Assembly: GCF_946479755.1 (NCBI RefSeq)
Contig: NZ_CAMLHC010000007.1
Location: forward strand, 186,001-250,000
Reading direction: 5' to 3'
Source: an uncultured Chitinophaga sp.
GTDB lineage: Bacteria; Bacteroidota; Bacteroidia; Chitinophagales; Chitinophagaceae
DNA length: 64,000 nt
Shown piece by piece: positions 1 through 9,400 of this stretch; position 1 is the stretch's first letter; every line of letters starts with the position of its first letter. Below the pieces are notes generated by a model that saw only the letters and a list, made by a program, of their open reading frames with translations, ran no database searches and had not been told where the DNA came from. The position numbers were made by a program, and so were the translations under genes.

Positions 1-39
1 CAAAAACCATGTCATTTCTTCTGTAGAAGCTGAGGCTGC

Positions 40-900
40 TTATTGTTTCCTGCCGGGAGGAAGCGTTACTGGAGGAAAAGCGTTTTCAGCCGGACAATCG
101 ATGCTGATAACGGGAGCGCCGGCTACAGTAATGGATTGATGGCTTTTTTGCGGTGTTATTTTCTCTACCGGACCGTTTTTAACGTACAGCTCCTTACGGA
201 AGGCTTTAATCCTGTCCTGGTTTAATTGCTCATATCTTGTTTCCAGCAGCTGTGGAAGCGAAGCCGGCGCATCGGGCTGTTTTTGCAACTCAATGTTGCC
301 CAGGAGGTAGTGCCCGTCCTTGTATTCGACCGTGATATTCCGTTGGCCCCGGGGAAAGGCGTTATTGTTGACCAGGAGATAAATTTCATCATACTTTTCC
401 GGGACCTGGAAATGATATACATACGCAGCGGTGTCTTTGCCGCTGGCGGGGAGTTTTATCGCCACAGTGATGTCGTTACATTCCTGCCGGTTTACCCTGA
501 CGTATTCGTATATGCTGTAGTTACATTTGGGTTCTTCCCGGTACACCCGCCGGAAAGATGTTCCCGGGTCACCGGGGCTCATCCGGATAAAGGCTGCTTT
601 ATCGGCAAAACCGCTGAAGCATATGGTTCCGCCGTGTTTGTTCCCTGTAGATACATACAGGTCCACCAGGTCCGATTGCCCCAATTCGAAGCTGATTTTG
701 TTTTTATTGACTGGCTTCCACTTGCCACTGATATATTTGTTTTCAACAAAAATGTAGAACCGCCCTGCTTCATCCAGGATGAAATGCGCCTTTTCTTTGG
801 AGCCGTCTATAGAGGCGGCGGTATAGTATCCGGGGAACTGGGCCAGGGAGGGCGGGATGCCGGCGAATAAAAGCAGGAGGAATACAATGTGACTTTTCAT
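40..900 (-). CDS. Secreted protein of unknown function
   Basis: A 286-residue protein that starts with a clear Sec signal peptide (Lys at position 2, a Leu-rich core, likely cleavage after Ser-Leu-Ala before Gln). The mature part is rich in beta-strand-like alternation and aromatic residues, with four or five Cys and no catalytic motif that I recognise. The C-terminus is Pro-rich and lacks a T9SS sorting domain. It is transcribed away from the GH97 gene, with 207 bases between the two starts. It may be periplasmic or surface-exposed. No function can be assigned from sequence alone. Confidence 0.75.
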   Translation of the reverse strand: MKSHIVFLLLLFAGIPPSLAQFPGYYTAASIDGSKEKAHFILDEAGRFYIFVENKYISGKWKPVNKNKISFELGQSDLVDLYVSTGNKHGGTICFSGFADKAAFIRMSPGDPGTSFRRVYREEPKCNYSIYEYVRVNRQECNDITVAIKLPASGKDTAAYVYHFQVPEKYDEIYLLVNNNAFPRGQRNITVEYKDGHYLLGNIELQKQPDAPASLPQLLETRYEQLNQDRIKAFRKELYVKNGPVEKITPQKSHQSITVAGAPVISIDCPAENAFPPVTLPPGRKQ

Positions 901-1107
901 ATAAAATCCGGGTTACGCTATGATGCGTGCCTGTCAAGTCTTGCGTCTGTGGCAATTACTTGCTGGCTGCGAGCGATAAAGATAATAAATTAAACAGGAT
1001 AGTCCGCTTCCTGCTTAGAAACCAGCCTTTTATAATTATAATAGTCAAATTGACATTTATTATTTATCTTTAGCGGACCACGTTTATGAACCGTTTTAAA
1101 GCATCGT

Positions 1108-3042
1108 ATGATTATGAATAGGATAAAAATCATCCTCGTTATCTTTTCCCTATCAGCTACACAAGCCTTTTCGCAGTCAAAAGCGGTACGCATCTCCAGT
1201 CCGGACCAGCAGATACAGGTGTCTGTATGGTGTGGCGCGGAGGGGGATGTCCGCTACCTGGTGAAGCATCGCAACACCATTGTCATAGACACTTCCTCCC
1301 TGGGCCTGACGCTGGCAGATGCAGACTGGACGCGGCAGCTAAGCCTGGTGTCGGTCTCCGGTACCCGTCAGGTCAGTGACAGCTACCGCATGGCCTTTGG
1401 AAAAAAATCCACCGTCAGCTACAATGCGCACCAACGGGAGCTGCATTATGTCAATAACAAAAAAGCGCCGATGTCTATCGTATTCCAGGTGTCCAACGAT
1501 GCCGTGGCATTCAGGTATCTGTTGACCGGTAAACCGGCCGGCATCCGGCAGGTGGTGAAAGAAAACACCGCTTTTAATTTCCCGGAGAGAACAACGACCT
1601 GGCTGCAGCCCATGCAGGTGGCCAGATCGGGATGGGAAGGCGTAAACCCGGCTTATGAAGAGCATTATCGCGCTGAGGTTCCCGTTGAAAAAGTGGGAGA
1701 GAACAACACCGGCTGGGTATACCCGGCGCTGTTTAAAGTGGGCGACAGCTGGGCGCTCCTGACGGAATCGGGACTGGATAGCAACTACTGCGCTACGCGT
1801 TTAATTTCAACCGCTACGCCCGGAGCGTTTACCATCGGATTCCCCGACCCCAGGGAAGTTATTACCGGCAAAGGATACCTGCCGCAGGGAACATTACCGT
1901 TTTCTTCGCCGTGGCGGGTGGTAACCATCGGTTCGCTGGAAACCATCATCACCTCTACTGCCGGCACAGACCTGGCAAAACCCGCTGTCCTTTCCAATAC
2001 GTCTTTTGTCAAACCCGGTAAGGCTTCCTGGAGCTGGATCAATTCCAAAGATGATTTTATCACCTATGAGGAACAGGTCCGGTACATCGATCTTGCGGCG
2101 GACATGCATTGGCAATACTGCCTGATAGATGTGGACTGGGACCGCAAAATTGGTTACGACGGCATAAAAAAGCTGGCTGACTATGCAAAAACAAAAAACG
2201 TGTCTTTGCTGCTTTGGTATAACTCGGCAGGAGACTGGAACACGGTAAAGTATACGCCCAAGGGCCTGATGCTGACGCATGAAAGCCGCATGAAGGAGTT
2301 TGCCCGCATCAAAAACATGGGCATTAAAGGTGTGAAGATCGATTTTTTTGCGGGCGACGGGCAGTCCGTGATACAATATTACATTGACATCCTGAATGAC
2401 GCGGCCGCCAATGGATTAATGGTCAATTTCCACGGCGCTACATTGCCGAGAGGATGGGCGCGCACTTATCCTCATCTGCTGACTGCCGAGGCGGTGAGAG
2501 GCTTTGAAAACGTGACCTTCGGTCAGGGCGACGCAGACAGGGAAGCGGAGATTTGTACCATTCTGCCCTTCACCCGGAACGCTTTCGATCCCATGGATTA
2601 TACACCGGTCAACTTATACAAGGTGCAGTCCAACACCCAACGCAAAACCACCAACGCATTTCAACTGGCGCTGTCGGTATTGTTCCTGTCAGGCATACAA
2701 CATTATGCCGAATCTCCGGAGGGCATGTCGAAAACAAGCGACGATGTAAAATCTGTATTGAGGGGACTGCCCGATACCTGGGACGAAGTGCGGTTCGTCG
2801 GTGGTTATCCCGGCAGGTATGTAGTGATCGCGCGGAGAGCAGGTACAAAGTGGTACGTCGCAGGCATCAATGCACAGGCATCGGCACAAAAGGTACTTGT
2901 TGACCCGGCTGCTCTGGGTAAAACAAAAGGCCGGCTGATCACCGAAGGAAACGACGCATTCTCTTTTAATATAACAGCTGTCAGCAAAGCGGTAGAAGTG
3001 GACATCAAGGCTGCCGGCGGTTTTTTGATGGTATTGGAGTAG
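1108..3042 (+). CDS. GH97 glycoside hydrolase, probably retaining alpha-galactosidase type
   Basis: A 644-residue exported enzyme with a signal peptide in residues 1-23 (cleavage near Phe-Ser-Gln). An N-terminal beta-sandwich spans about 25-290, a TIM barrel about 300-560, and a C-terminal beta domain follows, which is the usual GH97 architecture and length. The barrel carries a GVKIDFF segment with Asp412. In retaining GH97 alpha-galactosidases (the BT1871 type) the nucleophile is an Asp in this strand, whereas inverting alpha-glucosidases such as SusB lack it. The segment LLTAEAVRGFEN near 458-469 holds the acid/base candidates Glu461 and Glu467. I therefore prefer alpha-galactosidase over alpha-glucosidase, by inference. 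A second in-frame ATG two codons downstream is also a possible start. The next gene begins 190 bases downstream on the same strand. Confidence 0.9.
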   Translation: MIMNRIKIILVIFSLSATQAFSQSKAVRISSPDQQIQVSVWCGAEGDVRYLVKHRNTIVIDTSSLGLTLADADWTRQLSLVSVSGTRQVSDSYRMAFGKKSTVSYNAHQRELHYVNNKKAPMSIVFQVSNDAVAFRYLLTGKPAGIRQVVKENTAFNFPERTTTWLQPMQVARSGWEGVNPAYEEHYRAEVPVEKVGENNTGWVYPALFKVGDSWALLTESGLDSNYCATRLISTATPGAFTIGFPDPREVITGKGYLPQGTLPFSSPWRVVTIGSLETIITSTAGTDLAKPAVLSNTSFVKPGKASWSWINSKDDFITYEEQVRYIDLAADMHWQYCLIDVDWDRKIGYDGIKKLADYAKTKNVSLLLWYNSAGDWNTVKYTPKGLMLTHESRMKEFARIKNMGIKGVKIDFFAGDGQSVIQYYIDILNDAAANGLMVNFHGATLPRGWARTYPHLLTAEAVRGFENVTFGQGDADREAEICTILPFTRNAFDPMDYTPVNLYKVQSNTQRKTTNAFQLALSVLFLSGIQHYAESPEGMSKTSDDVKSVLRGLPDTWDEVRFVGGYPGRYVVIARRAGTKWYVAGINAQASAQKVLVDPAALGKTKGRLITEGNDAFSFNITAVSKAVEVDIKAAGGFLMVLE

Positions 3043-3232
3043 ATAATCTTTTATAATTGTTAATTTGACATTAATTTATGCCGTTTTTGTACCAGGCGCC
3101 AGGCCGGTAGTGGCCGGAACAGGTTAAAATAAGGTAACAATTAACTACAATCGGGTAACCTGGCTGAAAAGGATTGAGATATTTTTAAAGTGTTGTACCA
3201 TCTCTAACCGGGTTGCCCGATAAAAATAATCT

Positions 3233-6200
3233 ATGTCAGATCAACCAAAATCCTTCCGGCGTTCATTCGGTCTGCTCGACGCCACCATGGTAGTAGCCGG
3301 CTCTATGATCGGCTCCGGAATATTTATCGTCAGCGCCGATATTACCCGTAACACCGGGTCTGCGGGCTGGCTGGTCCTTATCTGGGCCATCACCGGTCTG
3401 CTCACACTCACCGCCGCCCTGAGCTACGGGGAGCTGAGCGGCATGTTCCCGAAAGCAGGCGGACAATATGTGTACCTGAAAGAAGCTTTTGGCCCGCTGC
3501 CGGCGTTTTTGTTCGGGTGGAGTTTTCTCACCATCATACAGGCCGGCTCCATCGCTGCCGTAGGTGTGGCCTTCGCCAAGTTCTCCGCTTATATTTTCCC
3601 GGCTTTAAGCGAAAAGAATGTGATCGCCCATCTGGGATTTACCACCATTTCATCCGCGCAGCTTACTGCCATCCTGCTCATCGTGTTCCTTACCTTTATT
3701 AACACCAGGGGGGTCAAAGAAGGGAAGGTGATCCAGACTGTTTTCACACTCACCAAAATAGCGGCGCTGATCGGGCTGATCATCTTTGGGTTGATGGCTG
3801 CCAGCCGGCATACCTGGACTGCCAACTGGCAAAGCGGGTTTTCGCTGGGGAAACTGGAGGCCGGTCACTCGCAGCTGCTGCCATATGCCGGTTTCACTGT
3901 CATGGGCGCTATCGCCGGAAGCATGGTGGGCAGCCTGTTCAGCAGCGATTCCTGGAACAACGTCACCTTTATTGCCGGGGAGATCAAAAGGCCGGAACGC
4001 AACATCGGGTTAAGCCTTTTCCTGGGTACGCTGATGGTGACAGCCATTTACGTGCTGACCAACCTGATGTATCTCGGGGTGATGCCGCTGCAGGAAATTG
4101 CTTTCGCGGAAAACGACCGTGTAGGCGTAGCAGCCTCCCGGTACATTTTCGGCGCAAAAGGTACGGTAATCATTGCCGTGCTGCTGATGGTATCCACCTT
4201 TGGGTGTAACAACGGCCTGATTTTATCCGGCGCCAGGGTATGTTATTGCATGGCAAAAGACGGCCTCTTTTTCAGCCAGCTGGGAACGCTCAACAAAAAC
4301 GCCGTTCCCGGTAAGGCCCTGTGGCTGCAATGCATATGGGCGTCCATGCTTTGCCTGAGCGGCCGCTACGGGCAACTGCTGGAATATGTCATCTTTGTGG
4401 TGCTGCTGTTTTATATCCTTACTATCGCCGGTATTTTCCGGTTGCGCCGCCAACGGCCGGACATTCCCCGTCCTTACAAGGCGGTGGGTTATCCCTGGCT
4501 GCCACTGTTGTACATCATCAGCGCTGCTATCATCTGCCTCGCCTTATTGGTGTACAAACCCCTGTATACCTGGCCGGGGCTGGGCATCGTATTGCTGGGC
4601 ATCCCGGTGTATGGCTGGTACCGGAGAGCGCGTCCGCAACAGGTAGCCGCTTCACGTAACGGGCAACTGGTAAAATTTTTAGTCATGATAACGGTTTCAG
4701 GAGGGGTCTCCGCGCACGCCACCGCACAACAAAAAACAACGAAAGCGCTGTACGAACAAACCAGCGAAATCAATAACCTGATGGTGCCGTATTATGCGGA
4801 CAAGGGCAATCTCGAAAGATATTATTTTATTGAAAACTCCCCGGAACGGCGGGAACGGCTGAAGGAGCTGTACAACGGATACCTGCAACGGTTACAGGAA
4901 ATTGACTTTGAACCGCTGCCCGCCGGATCGAGGGTAGACTATATCCTGTTCCGCCGTGAGCTGCAGGAACAACTGCGCCTGCTGGAAACGGAAGCGCAGC
5001 AATGCCATCAGCTGGACGCCTGGTTTTCTTTCGCCGGTGATATTTACCGGATAGAAAAGGCACGAAGGAGAGGCGGCAGACCGGATGCCGCCGGCGTTGC
5101 CGCGGTTTATCACCAGGCGGCCCTCTTCATCCGGGAGAAAGAGAAACAACGGGAAGGAAGCCATACGCCGGACATTCATCTGCTGCGCCGTGCTGCCGGC
5201 ACTACCCGCGGACTTCAGGCAGCGCTGGAGAGCATACATACTTTTTACAACGGTTATGACCCGCAGTATTCCTGGTGGGCTGCCGGGCCTTACCGCGAAC
5301 TGGATACCGCGCTGAAAAGTTATGCCACCCTGTGGGCTAAAAAAATCAGTACTGCGCCGGGTGGCAAAGACGATGGCAGCGGCATCACCGGTCACCCTAT
5401 AGGCCGTGAAGAACTGGTGCGGCAGCTGCAGTATGAAATGATCCCTTATTCACCGGAAGAACTGATTGACATTGCCAACAAGGAATTTGCCTATTGTGAT
5501 GCGGAGATGCTGAAAGCAGCGGCAGACATGGGCCTGGGGAAAGACTGGAAACAGGCGCTGGAAAAAATAAAAAACAGTTACGTGCCTGCCGGCGAGCAGC
5601 CGCAGGCCATCATGAAATTGTATCATGAATCTATCAGTTTCCTGAAAGAACATGAGTTGCTGACCATCCCGCCCATGGCGGAAGAAACCTGGCGCATGAT
5701 CATGATGACGCCGGAGCGGCAGCTGGTAAACCCGTTCTTTACCGGCGGAGAGGAACTGAGCATTTCCTATCCGACGGACAGTATGAGCGAAGCTGATAAG
5801 CTGATGAGCATGCGGGGCAACAACCCGCACCTGTCACGTGCGACGGTGCATCACGAACTGATTGCCGGCCACGGCCTGCAACAGTTTATGACCAGCCGGT
5901 ATAAAACATACCGTCATTTTGAAACGCCTTTCTGGATAGAAGGCTGGGCGTTGTACTGGGAGATGCTGTTGTGGGACATGAAATTCGCCCGGTCGCCCGA
6001 AGATCGCGTGGGTATGTTGTTCTGGCGTATGCATCGCTGCGCCCGCATTATCTTCTCCCTGAATTACCACCTCGGCAAATGGACACCGCAGCAATGTGTG
6101 GATTTCCTGGTCAACAGGGTAGGGCACGAGCGTGCCAATGCGGAAGGAGAGGTGCGCCGCTCATTTGCCGGCGATTACAGCCCGTTATACCAGGTGGCCT

Positions 6201-6391
6201 ATATGATCGGCGGCCTGCAGTTCATGGCGCTGAAACAGGAGCTGGTAGACAGCGGAAAAATGACTTACCGCCAGTTCCATGATGCCATCCTGGAAGAAAA
6301 TATGTTACCGGTAGAACTGATCCGTGCTTTGCTAACCGGTAAAACGATCACAAAAGATTTTAAAACAAGCTGGCGCTTTTACCAGCGCTGA
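3233..6391 (+). CDS. APC-family amino acid permease fused to DUF885 metallopeptidase-like domain
   Basis: One uninterrupted 1052-codon frame encodes two proteins. Residues 1 to about 465 form a complete APC-superfamily amino acid permease of LAT type: about 12 membrane segments and the substrate-binding GSGIF motif in the first helix near residue 24. Residues about 500-1052 form a DUF885 protein with a zinc-site-like HELIAGH motif at His874-Glu875-His880 and a downstream Trp-Ile-Glu-Gly-Trp segment. The join (about 474-497) looks like a former signal peptide: a short basic stretch, a hydrophobic core beginning near Met485, then Ala-Thr-Ala-Gln-Gln. A 12-segment APC carrier ends in the cytoplasm, so this extra helix would place the peptidase in the periplasm. 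The family motif is usually HExxPGHH; here the Pro is Ala and the last His is Gly. The gene lies 24 bases before the tandem arabinofuranosidase gene, which suggests co-transcription. Confidence 0.9.
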   Translation: MSDQPKSFRRSFGLLDATMVVAGSMIGSGIFIVSADITRNTGSAGWLVLIWAITGLLTLTAALSYGELSGMFPKAGGQYVYLKEAFGPLPAFLFGWSFLTIIQAGSIAAVGVAFAKFSAYIFPALSEKNVIAHLGFTTISSAQLTAILLIVFLTFINTRGVKEGKVIQTVFTLTKIAALIGLIIFGLMAASRHTWTANWQSGFSLGKLEAGHSQLLPYAGFTVMGAIAGSMVGSLFSSDSWNNVTFIAGEIKRPERNIGLSLFLGTLMVTAIYVLTNLMYLGVMPLQEIAFAENDRVGVAASRYIFGAKGTVIIAVLLMVSTFGCNNGLILSGARVCYCMAKDGLFFSQLGTLNKNAVPGKALWLQCIWASMLCLSGRYGQLLEYVIFVVLLFYILTIAGIFRLRRQRPDIPRPYKAVGYPWLPLLYIISAAIICLALLVYKPLYTWPGLGIVLLGIPVYGWYRRARPQQVAASRNGQLVKFLVMITVSGGVSAHATAQQKTTKALYEQTSEINNLMVPYYADKGNLERYYFIENSPERRERLKELYNGYLQRLQEIDFEPLPAGSRVDYILFRRELQEQLRLLETEAQQCHQLDAWFSFAGDIYRIEKARRRGGRPDAAGVAAVYHQAALFIREKEKQREGSHTPDIHLLRRAAGTTRGLQAALESIHTFYNGYDPQYSWWAAGPYRELDTALKSYATLWAKKISTAPGGKDDGSGITGHPIGREELVRQLQYEMIPYSPEELIDIANKEFAYCDAEMLKAAADMGLGKDWKQALEKIKNSYVPAGEQPQAIMKLYHESISFLKEHELLTIPPMAEETWRMIMMTPERQLVNPFFTGGEELSISYPTDSMSEADKLMSMRGNNPHLSRATVHHELIAGHGLQQFMTSRYKTYRHFETPFWIEGWALYWEMLLWDMKFARSPEDRVGMLFWRMHRCARIIFSLNYHLGKWTPQQCVDFLVNRVGHERANAEGEVRRSFAGDYSPLYQVAYMIGGLQFMALKQELVDSGKMTYRQFHDAILEENMLPVELIRALLTGKTITKDFKTSWRFYQR

Positions 6392-6415
6392 CCTGGTTGA
6401 TCAACCGTAGTTGTT

Positions 6416-9400
6416 ATGAAGAAATTACTTTTTGCCTTGCTGGCGCTGTGTACAGGAACAGCGCAGCTTTCTGCCCAGTCTTATGTGCCCGGCCGGCATG
6501 ACACAAAGATAAAAGTCGGCCCCGGTGTGCCGGTACATGCGTATACCTTCCCCCTCGGAGAAGTGCAGCTATTGGATAGCCCGTTTAAACAGGCTATGGA
6601 GGCGGATGCGCGATACCTGCTGGTGATATCGCCGGACAGGCTGCTGGCAGACTTCCGCAATCATGCAGGCTTAAAAGCGAAAGGAGAACGCTATGGCGGT
6701 TGGGAATCTACCGGTCTGGCCGGGCATACGCTGGGGCACTACCTGTCGGCCTGCGCCCTCCAATATGCCGCCAGCGGGGACAAACGGTTTCTCGACCGGG
6801 TCAACTATATCATACAGGAGCTGGAAGAATGCCAGTGGCACCGCAAGACCGGTTACCTGGGCGCTATCCCCGGCGAAGATACGCTGTGGGCACAGGTGAA
6901 GGCAGGTAACATCCGTTCCCGGGGATTCGACTTAAACGGCGGCTGGTCGCCCTGGTACACCGTACACAAAATCATGGCCGGCCTGCTGGATGCTTATCTC
7001 TATTGTGATAATAAAAAAGCGCTGACCATCGAAAAGGGAATGGCTGACTGGACAGGTACCATCGTTGATCATCTGCCTGACTCCCTCATACAAAAAATGT
7101 TGTTGTGCGAGTATGGCGGCATGAATGAGGTGCTGGTCAATACCTATGCGCTGACGGCAGAGAAAAAATACCTGGACATGTCTTTCCGGTTCCACGACCA
7201 GCGTGTCCTCGATTCCCTGGCCGCACAGCTGGACGTGCTGCCTGGCAAACATTCCAACACCCAGATACCGAAGGTAGTAGGCTGTATCCGTCGCTATGAG
7301 CTGACCGGCAGCCGGCAGGACAGCACCATCGCCGCTTTTTTCTGGAACACCGTGACCGGCCATCATTCCTATGCGCCCGGCGGCAACAGCAACTACGAAT
7401 ACCTGGGGCCTGCGGACAAGCTGAATGACCAGCTTACCGACAATACCATGGAGACCTGCAACACCTACAACATGCTGAAGCTGACGCGGCACCTGTTTGC
7501 GCTGCGTCCGGCCGCTCACCTGATGGATTATTATGAACGCGGGTTGTACAATCATATCCTGGCTTCACAAAATCATCAGAACGGCATGATGTGTTATTTC
7601 GTTCCGCTGAGAATGGGCGCCCGCAAGGAGTTCAGCGATTCTTTAAACACTTTTACCTGCTGCGTGGGCTCCGGCATGGAGAACCACGTGAAATATGGCG
7701 AAAGCATTTATTTTGAAGGGGCGGACGGCAGCTTGTATGTGAACCTGTTCATTCCTTCCCGCCTGCAGTGGCGTGACCGGAATGTGGTCATAGAACAGAC
7801 GACGCTACTGCCGGCAAACGACCAGGTACTGTTTACCATCCGCACGAAGAAGACAGCTGCTTTCCCGCTACGCATCCGCAAACCACGCTGGGTGAAAGAA
7901 GGGATGCAGGTGCTGGTGAACGGTCAGGCACAAACGAATGTTCATGCCGGTGCAGACGGTTATATTTCACTGGACCGCCCGTGGAAAGACGGTGACCAGG
8001 TAACGCTGAAGCTTCCCATGGGCATCTACAGCGAAGCTATGCCGGACAATCCAGGTAGAATCGCCTTGCTTTACGGGCCGGTGGTGCTGGCCGGCACGCT
8101 GGGTGAAAAAGAGCCGGACCCTGTTACCGGTATCCCGGTGTTGGTTACGCCGGAGCGTGACGCTGCCAAATGGACAACCCGCGATCCGCAGCATCCCCTG
8201 GTATTTCATACCAGCAAGGTGGGCCGGCCGCAGGAGCTGCAGCTGGTGCCCTTCAGCACCGTACAGCACGAACATTACAGCGTTTACTGGGATATCTTCA
8301 CACCCCAGGAATGGGCGGTGCAGCAGGAACGCTATGCCGCAGCCAAAAAAAGACAACAGGAGATAGAAGCCAGTACGGTAGATATGTTGCGCCTGGGCGA
8401 AATGCAGCCGGAAAGGGACCATCATTTTACAGCAGATAAAACCAATACGGGGGAAGACCACGGCCGTAAATGGCGTATAGCCGACGACGGGGGAGCGCTG
8501 ACGTTCACCATGAAGGTGGATAGCAGCACGGAGAACAGTCTCCTCTGTAATTATTGGGGGATGGACAACCGCTACCGGGTATTCGATATCTTCATCGACA
8601 ATATAAAGGTGGCCACCGAAGATCTTAATAAGTACAAGGCCAGCAAGTTTTATGAAATCGTATATCCTTTACCGTTAACAGTTACCCGGGGTAAACAAAC
8701 GGTAACGGTAAAACTGCAGGCACATCCGGGCAACAGTGCCGGACCTGTATACGGACCGGTAAGAATGATCAGGGGCGCCCTTCCGGGCACCGTTCAGGTG
8801 AAGAAGGATTATCCTATTCAGCCGGTGCCCTTTACGCAGGTACATGTATCTGATAGCTTCTGGGCGCCTAAAATAAAAGTCAACGCCGAGGTGTCGATCC
8901 CTTATACGCTGGAGCAATGTAAAAAAACGGGGCGTATCGACAATTTCCTTCGGGCTGCCGGCAAGCTCCGGGATGATAAGATGACTGAGTATACCTTCGA
9001 CGATACAGACCTGTACAAAGTGATCGAGGGCGCGTCATACGGGTTGCAGGTGCGGAAAAACCCGGAACTGGAAAAGTACCTGGACACCCTGATCGCCATT
9101 ATCGGCGCGGCACAGGAAAAGGATGGCTACCTGTATACTTTCAGGACGATGCAAACCACCCATCCCCATGCCTGGATGGGCGCCAGGCGCTGGGAAAAGG
9201 AAGAAGACCTGAGCCATGAACTGTATAACTCCGGCCACCTGTTTGAAGCTGCGGTAGCGCACTACCAGGCAACGGGTAAGAGAACACTGCTGGACATCGC
9301 CATCAAAAATGCCGACCTGCTGGTCAGCGTATTCGGATTTGGCAAGGAAGAACGTTTTCCCGGTCACCAGATCGTGGAAACAGGGCTCACCAAAATGTAC

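Noticed and set aside
226..870. Open frame of 214 codons on the plus strand
   Set aside because: It is opposite a minus-strand protein with a good signal peptide; the plus frame has no signal peptide or motif.
1030..1075. TATCTTTA-like element and TTGACA upstream of the GH97 gene as promoter
   Set aside because: TTG and TATCTTTA are only 12 bases apart, which does not fit the Bacteroidota promoter spacing. A similar TTTGACATT stretch at 3064 has no proper -7 element.
4600..4760. Possibility that the permease and the DUF885 protein are two separate genes with an internal start
   Set aside because: There is no stop codon between them, and the only ATG at the join (codon 485) lies inside the hydrophobic core of the putative signal peptide rather than ahead of its basic part. 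A sequencing error cannot be excluded, so the case is listed as a finding.
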